Of a DNA stretch of 60,202 nucleotides, positions 9,003 through 16,944 are shown one piece after another. Position numbers and translations under genes: made by a program. The notes under the pieces were generated by a model that saw only the letters and a list, made by a program, of their open reading frames with translations, was not told the origin of the DNA and did no database searches. Origin of the DNA: Rhodococcus phenolicus (GTDB lineage: Bacteria > Actinomycetota > Actinomycetes > Mycobacteriales > Mycobacteriaceae). The stretch is from positions 1-60,202 of the forward strand of contig NZ_LRRH01000092.1 in assembly GCF_001646785.1 (NCBI RefSeq), in the 5' to 3' direction. Every line of letters starts with the position of its first letter. Within the stretch, counting starts at the first letter, position 1.

Positions 9003-9497
9003 ATGACCACATCTCTGCAGGACATCCCGATCAACACCCTTGCCGGCGATCCCACGTCCCTCTCCGCATTCGACGGCCACGCCCTCCTCGTCGTCAACGT
9101 GGCGTCCAAGTGCGGTCTGACCCCGCAGTACACGGCGCTCGAGCAGCTCGCGAAGGACTACGCGGACCGCGGCCTGATCGTCGTCGGCGTTCCCTGCAAC
9201 CAGTTCATGGGTCAGGAACCGGGCACAGCCGAGGAGATCCAGGAGTTCTGCTCCACCACCTACGGCGTCACCTTCCCGCTGCTCGAGAAGATCGACGTCA
9301 ACGGCGAGAACCGGCACCCGCTGTACGCGGAGCTGACCCGGCACGCCGACGCCGACGGCGAGGCCGGCGACATCCAGTGGAACTTCGAGAAGTTCGTCGT
9401 CGCACCGGACGGCTCGGTTGTGAACCGCTTCCGTCCGCGCACCGAGCCGGACGCACCCGAAGTCGTCGCCGCCATCGAGGCCGTGCTGCCCGTCTGA
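9003..9497 (+). CDS. Glutathione peroxidase family (thioredoxin/mycothiol-linked) peroxidase
   Basis: Thiol peroxidase of 164 aa, the family's usual length. It reduces hydroperoxides in the cytoplasm, probably with thioredoxin or mycothiol-linked reductants because this lineage lacks glutathione. The peroxidatic Cys is near residue 37 in NVASKCGLTPQY, with Cys in place of selenocysteine. The GVPCNQFMGQEPG motif supplies the conserved Gln and a second Cys. The Trp-Asn of the tetrad is in IQWNFEKF. ATG at 9003 starts MTTSLQDIPI. The next gene starts only 9 bp after its stop. Confidence 0.92.
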   Translation: MTTSLQDIPINTLAGDPTSLSAFDGHALLVVNVASKCGLTPQYTALEQLAKDYADRGLIVVGVPCNQFMGQEPGTAEEIQEFCSTTYGVTFPLLEKIDVNGENRHPLYAELTRHADADGEAGDIQWNFEKFVVAPDGSVVNRFRPRTEPDAPEVVAAIEAVLPV

Positions 9498-9506
9498 CCC
9501 GAAGCC

Positions 9507-10175
9507 ATGTTCTCGAACGAAGCGCGCAACGCGCTGTACGACATCATCCGCATGCGCCGCGACGTGCGCGCCGAGTTCGCCGGTGAAACCGTCGCCGAGG
9601 ACGTGCTGTGGCGCATCCTCGCCGCGGCTCACCACGCGCCGAGCGTCGGCAACACCCAGCCCTGGGACTTCGTCGTCGTCCAGGACCGGCAGCGCCTCGA
9701 GACGTTCGCCGAGCACGTCGCAGGGTGCCGGCAGGCGTTCGCCGATTCCCTCCCGGAGGACCGCCGGGACACCTTCGATCCCATCAAGATCGAGGGGATC
9801 GTCGAATCCCGCACCGGCATCGTCGTCACCTACGACCCGGAACGGGGCGGCAAGCACATCCTGGGCCGGCACACCATCGACGAATCCGGTTTGTTCTCCG
9901 CGGTTCTCGCGATCCAGAATCTGTGGCTCGCCGCGACTGCGGAGGGGCTCGGTGTCGGCTGGGTGTCGTTCTACGACGAGCCGTTCCTCACCGAGTTCAT
10001 CGGTGCCGAGGCGCCGATACGGCCGATTGCGTGGCTGTGCGTCGGACCGGTCACCCGGCTCCAGGAGGTCCCGGACCTCGAGCGGTTCGGCTGGCGCAGC
10101 GGTCGTCCCCTCACCGAGGCGGTGCACCGCGACACGTTCGGCGCCGGATCACTCGATCCGGCTGCCGACGCCTGA
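9507..10175 (+). CDS. bluB: 5,6-dimethylbenzimidazole synthase (BluB)
   Basis: Flavin-destructase of the nitroreductase fold, 222 aa, which converts reduced FMN and O2 to 5,6-dimethylbenzimidazole, the lower ligand of cobalamin. BluB-type features are the start LYDIIRMRRDVRAEF, the flavin-binding HHAPSVGNTQPWDFVVV, the conserved Asp region TYDPERGGKHILGRHT, and LAATAEGLGVGWVSFYD. It closely follows the peroxidase gene and may be co-transcribed. No other cobalamin gene is in the window. A generic nitroreductase is the alternative, but the HILGRHT/GVGWVSF combination favours BluB. Confidence 0.88.
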   Translation: MFSNEARNALYDIIRMRRDVRAEFAGETVAEDVLWRILAAAHHAPSVGNTQPWDFVVVQDRQRLETFAEHVAGCRQAFADSLPEDRRDTFDPIKIEGIVESRTGIVVTYDPERGGKHILGRHTIDESGLFSAVLAIQNLWLAATAEGLGVGWVSFYDEPFLTEFIGAEAPIRPIAWLCVGPVTRLQEVPDLERFGWRSGRPLTEAVHRDTFGAGSLDPAADA

Positions 10176-10187
10176 CGCCCGACGACC

Positions 10188-10223
10188 GACGGCCGCCGAC
10201 GCTTCCTGGCGTCGGCGGCCGTC
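10188..10223. terminator. Bidirectional terminator between bluB and the flavin oxidoreductase gene
   Basis: Perfect 15-bp inverted repeat (left arm GACGGCCGCCGACGC) with a 6-nt loop, lying between two convergent genes. Confidence 0.8.
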
Positions 10224-10247
10224 CGTTTCGGTCCGGGGACTTCCGGG

Positions 10248-12374
10248 TCAGAGGTCGGTGGCGACCTTCCACGCCGTGTGCACGGCACCCTCGATGTAGT
10301 CGACCTCGCCGGCGTCACCGACGATGCGGACATCGAGTCCGGAGTCGGCGAGCCGGTCGGCCAGCGGCGCGGCGGCCGAGACGCCGGACGCGACGATCAC
10401 CATGCGGGCCGGTGCCGTCATCGTTTCGCCGCCGACGGTGAACTCGACGGTCTTCGGGGTGATGCGCTGCACCGTCGCGTTGCGGTGCACGGTCAGGCCC
10501 ACCTCGCGGGCGTGCTTGACCGCGGCCCAGCGGCGCGGCATCGCCATCGGAACACCGAGCTGCTGTCCTTCGGCGAGCAGCGTGACATTGCTGCCGCGCT
10601 CGGCCATGAACTCGGCGAGTTCGAGTCCGACGAGGGATCCGCCGATCACGACGACGTCCTTGGCCATCGGCAGGAACTTCAGGAAGCGGCTGCTGAGGCT
10701 GCGGATCCGCTCGGCGCTGCCGGTGATACCCGCCAGCTTGCCGAGCTTGCTCGCCACCCGCAGGTACAGCGGCTGACCGGACACGTCGCCCGAGCCGGTC
10801 ATGAGGGCACGCATGCTGTCGCCGGTGTGCACGTGCGGCAGGTCTCCGCCGGGAATCGCGGGCCGTTCACGCACGGCACCGGTCGCGACGATCACCACGT
10901 CCGGGTCGAGTGCGCGGATGCTCTCGGGGGTGGCCTCGGTGCCGAGCCGCACCTCGATTCCCAGGCGCTCGATCTCGGCGGCGAGCCACCGGAGCAGGCG
11001 CCCGTTGTCGGGGGTGGTCAGCGAGGAGAACCACAGGGTGCCGCCGAGCCGGTCGGTCTTTTCGAGGACGGTGACCCGGTGACCGCGTTCGGTGGCGACG
11101 CGGGCGGCCTCGAGCCCACCGGGACCGGCACCGACGACGACGACACGCTTGGATTCGGCGCCGCGCACGAACGGCACCAGACCCTCGTTGCCGAGCGCCG
11201 GGTTGACTGCGCAGATCGGGGTGCCGTCCCAGAAGTTCTCCTGCACGCATACGTAGCAGTTGATGCACGGACGGATCTGCTCGACGCGTCCGGTCTTCAG
11301 CTTGTCGACGAGTTCGGGGTCGGCCAGCAACTGGCGGCCCATGGCGACGAAGTCGGTGTTGCCCTCGGCGATCATCTTCTCGCCGACCTCGGGGAGCATG
11401 CGGCCGACGGTGATGACGGGGATCGACACCGCGCGCTTGATGACCGCGGCGTTCTCGGTGTAGTAGCCGATCCTGTTGGGCAGCGGGCCGTCGGTGAAGT
11501 TGGCGAAGGCGTTCAGGGCGGTACCCGAGACGTGGATGGCGTCCGCGCCCGCTTCCTCGAACATCTTTGCGGCACGGGCGGATTCCTCGACGGTCAATCC
11601 GTCGGTCTCGCCGTATTCCTGACCGGCCAGACGAACGATGACGGCGAGGCTGTCGCCGACCTCTTCCTTGACCGCGCGGATCACCTCGATCGACAGGCGG
11701 GCCCGATTCTCCAGCGATCCGCCGTATTCGTCGTCGCGCTGGTTCGAGTAGCGGCTCAGGAATGCGCCGAGCACGTAGTTGTGGGCGCAGTGGATCTCGA
11801 CAGCGTCACCACCGGCCTTCTTCACCCGGCCGGCGGCCTCGGCGAACATGCGGATGAGCCACTCGAGGTCGTCCTTGGTGGCCTCGTGGTAGGTCGCCTG
11901 CTTGCCGCCCTGGATGGCGGCCATCCTCGTGAGTTCCTCGGGGGTGTTGTCGGCGAACGCGCTCATGTCGCTCGGTGGCTTCGGCATGCTCGGCACCAGC
12001 TGCGGCCGGTCGTCGAGGGTGTCGATGCGCGCGACCTTGCCGTGGTGGGTCATCTGGACGCACAGTTTGCTGCCGGTCTCGTGGATCGCATCGGCGAGTG
12101 CCTTCAGGCCGGGAATGAACCGGTCCTCGGACAGGCCCGGTTCCTTCGTGCTCGCGCAGCCGACGGGGTAGGCCACCGCGCAGCATCCGGTGATGATCAG
12201 GCCGGTGCCGCCGGCGGCGCGGGCGACGAAATGGTCGATGTCCTCCTGCTCGATCTCGCCGTCCTCGCTCAGGTTCATGTCCATTGCGGGGAGCACCACC
12301 CGGTTACTCAACGTGATGGGCCCGATGGTGCCGGGGGAGAGCAGCTTGGGGTACGTCATTTCGCGCGTCGTCAC
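10248..12374 (-). CDS. NADH:flavin oxidoreductase, 2,4-dienoyl-CoA reductase-like, Fe-S flavoprotein
   Basis: Large oxidoreductase of 708 aa. An N-terminal old-yellow-enzyme TIM barrel (about 1-370, FMN) contains SNRVVLPAMDMNL and the NQRDDEYGGSLENRARL motif. A 4Fe-4S cluster site CINCYVC...C follows. A C-terminal FAD/NAD(P)H domain contains VVVGAGPGGLEAARVA and DVVVIGGSLVGLELAEF. The architecture matches FadH/trimethylamine-dehydrogenase-type enzymes that reduce enoyl or cyclic enone substrates. The HGAHGYL-like motif is altered to HCAHNYVLGAFLS. It is third in an operon after a P450 and a TetR regulator, which suggests catabolism of a terpenoid, steroid or similar alicyclic compound. ATG at 12359 (MTYPKLLSPGTIG) is an equally likely start. 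Confidence 0.88.
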   Translation of the reverse strand: MTTREMTYPKLLSPGTIGPITLSNRVVLPAMDMNLSEDGEIEQEDIDHFVARAAGGTGLIITGCCAVAYPVGCASTKEPGLSEDRFIPGLKALADAIHETGSKLCVQMTHHGKVARIDTLDDRPQLVPSMPKPPSDMSAFADNTPEELTRMAAIQGGKQATYHEATKDDLEWLIRMFAEAAGRVKKAGGDAVEIHCAHNYVLGAFLSRYSNQRDDEYGGSLENRARLSIEVIRAVKEEVGDSLAVIVRLAGQEYGETDGLTVEESARAAKMFEEAGADAIHVSGTALNAFANFTDGPLPNRIGYYTENAAVIKRAVSIPVITVGRMLPEVGEKMIAEGNTDFVAMGRQLLADPELVDKLKTGRVEQIRPCINCYVCVQENFWDGTPICAVNPALGNEGLVPFVRGAESKRVVVVGAGPGGLEAARVATERGHRVTVLEKTDRLGGTLWFSSLTTPDNGRLLRWLAAEIERLGIEVRLGTEATPESIRALDPDVVIVATGAVRERPAIPGGDLPHVHTGDSMRALMTGSGDVSGQPLYLRVASKLGKLAGITGSAERIRSLSSRFLKFLPMAKDVVVIGGSLVGLELAEFMAERGSNVTLLAEGQQLGVPMAMPRRWAAVKHAREVGLTVHRNATVQRITPKTVEFTVGGETMTAPARMVIVASGVSAAAPLADRLADSGLDVRIVGDAGEVDYIEGAVHTAWKVATDL

Positions 12375-12402
12375 GATCCGACGCTAGTCCCGGCCGTGAC
12401 CG

Positions 12403-13044
12403 TCACGGGCGCGGGGTCTTGATGACCGGGACGCCGCGTCTCCGGCGGGTGCGATCACGCGTCCGCGCGGTGGAGCTCGCCGTGAGCAGCACGGGTGTGA
12501 CGAACCGCTCGATGTAAGCGGCCTCGTCCTCGGGCCCGGCCTCGGGCATCACGACGAGACCGATGATCGTGCGTGTCAGCCAGCGGGCGGTGTCGGCGAG
12601 CCGCGCCCGGTCGGGCTCGGCCTCTGTGTGGCGAGCGAGGAACGTCTCCAGCGCTGCCGCGACCGCCGTGTGCGAGACCGCCGTCTTGGCGGGCAGTCCC
12701 GCGTCCGGCTCGAACCACGGTCCCAGTGCCGGATCGTCCCGGATGGCACGGATCGCCGCGGTGACGGCCCGGGTCGTCCGATCGGCCGCGGCGTCGACGG
12801 ATGCGGTCTCGTCCATGATGTCGCGAAGGATCCGCTCCGTGGTGGTGCGGATGTATGCGCTCGAAAGATCGTTGCGCGTAGGGAAATAGCGGTACAGCGT
12901 CGCCCGTGAGCAGCCGGCGGCCGCGGCGATGTCGGCCATGGTGACTTTGTCCACGCCGCGCTCGGTGAACAGGTGCTCCGCGACCTCGAGCAGCCGTGCC
13001 TCGGCCGCTCGTGTGCGTTCGTCGTCGTTCCAGTTCCTGGGCAT
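12403..13044 (-). CDS. TetR family transcriptional regulator
   Basis: DNA-binding repressor of 213 aa. The N-terminal helix-turn-helix reads VTMADIAAAAGCSRATLYRYFPTRNDL (broken as VTMADIAAAAGC / SRATLYRYFPTRNDL), typical of TetR. The C-terminal ligand-binding half is variable. Its ATG lies one base after the P450 TGA, so it is coupled to the P450 gene and followed 28 bp later by the flavin oxidoreductase. It probably autoregulates this operon through the inverted repeat that covers the P450 start. Confidence 0.93.
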   Translation of the reverse strand: MPRNWNDDERTRAAEARLLEVAEHLFTERGVDKVTMADIAAAAGCSRATLYRYFPTRNDLSSAYIRTTTERILRDIMDETASVDAAADRTTRAVTAAIRAIRDDPALGPWFEPDAGLPAKTAVSHTAVAAALETFLARHTEAEPDRARLADTARWLTRTIIGLVVMPEAGPEDEAAYIERFVTPVLLTASSTARTRDRTRRRRGVPVIKTPRP

Positions 13045-13045
13045 G

Positions 13046-14284
13046 TCAGTGGTTCATCCGCATCGGAACGACGGTCGGTCGCCGCACGTAGTTGCCTTCG
13101 GCGTATTCGATTCCGGCGGCATCGACCTCGAAGTGCGGGAATGTCGACAGCAGTTCCTCGAGCGCCACCCGCGCCTGCATGCGTGCCGCGGCAGCGCCGA
13201 GGCAGTGGTGGTGGCCCCTGCTGAAGGTGAGGATCCTCTGCGGCGCCCGATGGATGTCGAGTGCGGCCGCGTCGGGGCCCCAGCGGCGCTCGTCGCGGTT
13301 GGCCGAGCCGTACAGCAGCAGCACTTTCCGTCCGCGGGGCACGACGGTCCCGTCGATCACGACGTCCGTGCCGGTGGTGCGTGCCAGCCCCTGCACCGGT
13401 GAGGTCAACCGCAGGAACTCCTCGATCGCGTCGGGCAGCAGTTCGGGTCGTTCGACGAGTTCCCGCCGCTGGTCGGGGTGAGAACTCAGCAGTTCCGCCG
13501 CGCCCCCGAGCAGACCGGTGGTGGTGTCGTTGCCACCGGCGACCATCGTGAACGCGAACGCCAGGATCGACAGCAACCCGCCCGGTTCGGCGGGATCGTC
13601 GGCGACGCCCGCGGCCACCAGATGCGAGACCGTGTCGTCGCCGGGGGCCGATTTCCGGTACTCGATCAATCCGGTGAAGTACGCCATCATCTCGGTCACG
13701 GCGTCGGCGGCGACCGGCAGCGCCGCAGCCATGCCGCCGCCGGGATTCGCTCCGACGATCGATTCGGTCCAGCGGTCGAACTGCACACGGTCGCTGTCCG
13801 GAACGCCCAGGTAGTGGGCCACCACCATCGACGGCAGCGGTTTGAACAGGTGACCGACGATGTCGATCTCCCGGCCCGGCTCGAGTTCCGCCAGCCGCTG
13901 CCGCACGAATGCCCGGACCTCGGGTTCGACCTCCCGAACCTGCCGGGGGGTGAAGCCGCGGGAGACCAGTGTGCGGAACCGGGTGTGAGCGGGTGGATCG
14001 AGCATCACCATCGGCGGGTTGTCCTGCATGCCGATCGCTTCGAGTTCTCCGTAGGTCACCGTCAGGCCGCCACCCGAGACGAAGTTCGTGGCGTCGGTCG
14101 CGGCCTGCGCGACATGGTCGTACCGGCTGAGCACGTAGTAGTCGGACGTCGGATCGCCGGTGGGTTCGACGTGGTGCACGGGATCCTCGTCGCGCAGCCG
14201 TCGATAGGCGGTGAACGGATCGCGCCAGGTATCGGCGGAGCGGAGAACGAAACCCCCCGCGTCCTGAGACATTGTCTCGTTCAT
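13046..14284 (-). CDS. Cytochrome P450 monooxygenase
   Basis: Soluble bacterial P450 of 412 aa, full length. The I-helix oxygen-activation motif is VAGGNDTTTG, the ExxR of the K-helix is in EEFLRLTSPV, and the heme-thiolate loop FSRGHHHCLG carries Cys at about residue 361. PPAHTRFRTLVSRGFTP is the conserved C-helix region. It needs a ferredoxin and reductase, neither of which is in this operon. It is the first gene of a P450-TetR-flavin oxidoreductase operon. The substrate is unknown; similarity to linalool-, sterol- or terpene-oxidising actinobacterial P450s is only general. Confidence 0.95.
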   Translation of the reverse strand: MNETMSQDAGGFVLRSADTWRDPFTAYRRLRDEDPVHHVEPTGDPTSDYYVLSRYDHVAQAATDATNFVSGGGLTVTYGELEAIGMQDNPPMVMLDPPAHTRFRTLVSRGFTPRQVREVEPEVRAFVRQRLAELEPGREIDIVGHLFKPLPSMVVAHYLGVPDSDRVQFDRWTESIVGANPGGGMAAALPVAADAVTEMMAYFTGLIEYRKSAPGDDTVSHLVAAGVADDPAEPGGLLSILAFAFTMVAGGNDTTTGLLGGAAELLSSHPDQRRELVERPELLPDAIEEFLRLTSPVQGLARTTGTDVVIDGTVVPRGRKVLLLYGSANRDERRWGPDAAALDIHRAPQRILTFSRGHHHCLGAAAARMQARVALEELLSTFPHFEVDAAGIEYAEGNYVRRPTVVPMRMNH

Positions 14285-14301
14285 GTCTTATGAATAGGAC
14301 A
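14284..14301. promoter_or_regulatory. Candidate TetR operator at the P450 start codon
   Basis: Inverted repeat TGTCTTATGAATAGGACA: the two 8-base arms match at 7 of 8 positions around a 2-bp centre. It is AT-rich compared with its surroundings, abuts the P450 ATG and is the only strong palindrome in the 114-bp divergent gap. Length and symmetry fit a TetR dimer site. Confidence 0.6.
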
Positions 14302-14398
14302 TCGACCGTCTTGTGTCAACAGTTGCGCGGCCGTGTGTTCCGGCAGCTTTCACTTCGATGCCCGCCGCCATTCACCGGCCGACGGCACGCTGGGAGTC

Positions 14399-15100
14399 AT
14401 GACCGTGCAGCTGATCGTGTCGGTGTCGGGGATCAGGGACGTCACGCGTGATCTCGTCGACGCGTTCGCGCGCGACATGGACGAACGCGGCGTACCGCTG
14501 TCGCTGTTCGTCGCGCCGCGCCTCGAGGACCACTACCGGCTGGCGCGCGACCCGGCGACCCAGGAATGGCTGCTCGAACGCCGCGAAGGCGGCGACGCGA
14601 TTGTGCTGCACGGCTACGACCAGGCCGCGACGAAACGCCGCCGCGCCGAGTTCTCGGCCCTCCCGGAACACGAGGCGCGGCTCCGGCTGCTCGCCCCGGA
14701 CCGGGTACTCGAGGAGACGGGACTGCGGACCCGGCTGTTCGCACCGCCCCGCTGGGTCGCCTCACCCGGTGCGATTGCCGCCCTGCCGCAGACCGGATTC
14801 CGGCTCATGGCCGACGCGACCGGCGTGCACGACCTGGATCGGAGCACCGTCGACAGGTCCCGGGTGTTCGGGATCGGCGACGGCGCGCGGGCCGAACCGT
14901 GGTGGTGCCGCGCCATGGTCATCGGCGCGGGGCGGGTCGCGCGGCGCGGCGGCACGCTGCGCCTGGCGATCTCCGGGCCGCAGCTGCGCAAACCCGGACC
15001 GCGGCAGGCGATCGTCGACGCGGTGGACATCGCGCTGCACCACGGCGCGCAACCGGTCGTCCACCGATGGGAACCCCGGGTCCTCGGGCGCGTTGCCTGA
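14399..15100 (+). CDS. Polysaccharide deacetylase-like (DUF2334-type) protein
   Basis: Protein of 233 aa with a NodB/deacetylase-like layout. It starts MTVQLIVSVSGIRDVTRDLVDAF and has LSLFVAPRLEDHYRL, then AIVLHGYDQ, the metal-binding-like motif region. GLRTRLFAPPRWVASPGAI resembles the FxxPxW motif of the family. The canonical HD/HxxxH ligands are incomplete, so activity is uncertain. It lacks a signal peptide. A KstD-like flavoprotein follows 51 bp later on the same strand. The gene is divergent from the P450 operon. Confidence 0.7.
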   Translation: MTVQLIVSVSGIRDVTRDLVDAFARDMDERGVPLSLFVAPRLEDHYRLARDPATQEWLLERREGGDAIVLHGYDQAATKRRRAEFSALPEHEARLRLLAPDRVLEETGLRTRLFAPPRWVASPGAIAALPQTGFRLMADATGVHDLDRSTVDRSRVFGIGDGARAEPWWCRAMVIGAGRVARRGGTLRLAISGPQLRKPGPRQAIVDAVDIALHHGAQPVVHRWEPRVLGRVA

Positions 15101-15151
15101 TGCCGTTCGGTCCCTCCCGTCCCGAAGTACCGGCCGGTAGTGTCTGCGGAC

Positions 15152-16795
15152 ATGGACGCAGACGTGATCGTGGTGGGGGCGGGTCTCGCCGGGCTGGTGG
15201 CGACCGGTGAGCTGATCGACGCCGGGCGCAAGGTGATCCTGGTGGACCAGGAGAACTCGAACAACATTGGCGGACAAGCATTCTGGTCGTTCGGCGGATT
15301 GTTCTTCGTCGACAGTCCCGAGCAGCGCCGGATGGGGATCAAGGACTCCTACGACCTCGCCCTGCAGGACTGGATGGGCACCGCCGGATTCGACCGCGAC
15401 ATCGAGGACCGCTGGCCGCGCCGGTGGGCGCAGGCGTACGTCGAGTTCGCCGCCGGGGAGAAGCACGCCTGGCTCGCGCAGCGCGGCCTGAAGATCTTCC
15501 CGATGGTCAACTGGGCCGAACGCGGCGGCTACGACGCCGGCGGACACGGCAATTCGGTGCCCCGCTTCCACATCACGTGGGGCACCGGGCCCGGACTCGT
15601 CGAGATCTTCGCCCGCAAGGCGCTCGCCGCGGCGGAAAGAGGACTCGTCACCTTCCGGCACCGGCACCGGGTCGACGAGCTGATCGTCACCGACGGCGCG
15701 GTCACCGGCGTGCGCGGTACCGTCCTCGAACCCACCGACGCGGCGCGCGGAGTGGCGTCCTCGCGCACCGCCGTCGGCGACTTCGAGCTCACCGCCGGCG
15801 CCGTCATCGTCACGTCCGGTGGCATCGGCGGCAACTACGACCTCGTGAAGAAGAACTGGCCCGCGCGGCTCGGCACCCCGCCGAAGCACATGCTCACCGG
15901 TGTCCCCGCCCACGTCGACGGCCGCATGCTCGAGATCACCGAGAACGCCGGTGGCAACATCGTCAACCGAGACCGCATGTGGCACTACACCGAAGGCATC
16001 ACCAACTACGACCCGGTGTGGCCGAACCACGGCATCCGCATTCTGCCCGGGCCGTCGTCGCTGTGGCTCGACGCGACCGGCAAACGCCTGCCCGTCCCGC
16101 TGTTCCCCGGGTTCGACACGCTCGGCACCCTCGAGCACATCGTCACCACCGGTCACGACCACACGTGGTTCGTCCTCGACCAGAAGATCATCGAGAAGGA
16201 GTTCGGACTGTCCGGTTCCGAACAGAACCCGGACCTGACCGGTCGCGACATCCGGTTGCTGGTGCAGCGCATCAGATCCGGTGCGCCGGGGCCGGTCGAG
16301 GCGTTCAAACAGCGCGGCGTCGACTTCGTGGTGCGCGACAACCTCGCCGATCTCGTCGCGGGCATGAACGAGCTGACCCCCGACGCGCCGCTCGACTACG
16401 CGGCGGTGCGGTCGGTGGTCGAGGCCCGCGACCGCGAGATCGCCAACAAGTACACCAAGGACCTGCAGGTGGCGGCGATGCGCGCGGCACGCGCCTACCT
16501 GCCCGACAAGATCGCGCGGATCGCGTCGCCGCATCGCATCCTCGATCCGAAGGCCGGGCCGCTCATCGCGGTGAAACTGCACCTGCTCACCCGCAAGACC
16601 CTCGGCGGCCTCGAAACCGACCTGTCGTCGCGGGTGCTGCGGGCGGACGGTACGGCGTTCGACGGCCTGTTCGCCGCCGGGGAGGTCGCCGGGTTCGGCG
16701 GCGGCGGTGTGCACGGCTACCGCTCGCTCGAAGGCACTTTCCTCGGCGGCTGCATCTTCTCCGGCCGCGCGGCAGGTCGTGCCGCGTCCCGCTGA
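15152..16795 (+). CDS. FAD-binding dehydrogenase (KstD/fumarate reductase-like flavoprotein)
   Basis: Flavoprotein of 547 aa. The Rossmann motif VIVVGAGLAGLVATGELIDAG is at the N-terminus (broken: VIVVGAGLAG / LVATGELIDAG), followed by GGQAFWSFGGLF. A central substrate domain contains VIVTSGGIGGNYDL. The C-terminal FAD motif is DGLFAAGEVAGFGGGGVHGYRS (broken: DGLFAAGEVAG / FGGGGVHGYRS). This matches the FAD_binding_2 family that includes 3-ketosteroid delta-1-dehydrogenases and the mycobacterial Rv0785 type. A steroid substrate is possible but not shown. ATG at 15152 is preferred; an in-frame GTG at 15140 exists. The start may be leaderless, because no Shine-Dalgarno is present. Confidence 0.88.
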   Translation: MDADVIVVGAGLAGLVATGELIDAGRKVILVDQENSNNIGGQAFWSFGGLFFVDSPEQRRMGIKDSYDLALQDWMGTAGFDRDIEDRWPRRWAQAYVEFAAGEKHAWLAQRGLKIFPMVNWAERGGYDAGGHGNSVPRFHITWGTGPGLVEIFARKALAAAERGLVTFRHRHRVDELIVTDGAVTGVRGTVLEPTDAARGVASSRTAVGDFELTAGAVIVTSGGIGGNYDLVKKNWPARLGTPPKHMLTGVPAHVDGRMLEITENAGGNIVNRDRMWHYTEGITNYDPVWPNHGIRILPGPSSLWLDATGKRLPVPLFPGFDTLGTLEHIVTTGHDHTWFVLDQKIIEKEFGLSGSEQNPDLTGRDIRLLVQRIRSGAPGPVEAFKQRGVDFVVRDNLADLVAGMNELTPDAPLDYAAVRSVVEARDREIANKYTKDLQVAAMRAARAYLPDKIARIASPHRILDPKAGPLIAVKLHLLTRKTLGGLETDLSSRVLRADGTAFDGLFAAGEVAGFGGGGVHGYRSLEGTFLGGCIFSGRAAGRAASR

Positions 16796-16809
16796 AACGA
16801 GTCGAGGCC

Positions 16810-16898
16810 ACAGGGCTCCGGGCTCCGGGTCGCAGGGCTCCGGGCTCCGGGTCGCAGGGCTCCGGGCTCCGGGTCGCAGGGCTCCGGGGGTCCGGGTC
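16810..16898. repeat. Tandem repeat, 22-bp unit, about 4 copies
   Basis: Units of GCAGGGCTCCGGGCTCCGGG plus TC begin at 16810, 16832, 16854 and 16876. The first three are essentially identical and the last is degenerate with one extra base. It lies between two convergent genes just after the flavoprotein stop. No spacers are present, so it is not a CRISPR array. Confidence 0.9.
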
Positions 16899-16910
16899 GC
16901 CGAGTTCCTG

Positions 16911-16944
16911 CGTTCCGGGTGACGGGCATCCGTCACCCGGAACG
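16911..16944 (-). terminator. Terminator overlapping the AraC-family gene stop
   Basis: Perfect 15-bp inverted repeat (CGTTCCGGGTGACGG, loop GCAT). It includes the last codons of the AraC-type gene on the minus strand. Confidence 0.65.

Noticed and set aside
10278-12422. 714-codon frame opposite the flavin oxidoreductase
   Set aside because: Shadow of a clearly recognisable enzyme with FMN, Fe-S and FAD motifs; its own product is low-complexity and matches no family.
16810-16898. Possible CRISPR array
   Set aside because: Repeat units are directly abutting with no spacers and there are no cas genes.
14762-16936. 724-codon frame opposite the KstD-like gene
   Set aside because: Antisense shadow; the plus-strand product has intact FAD motifs at both ends.
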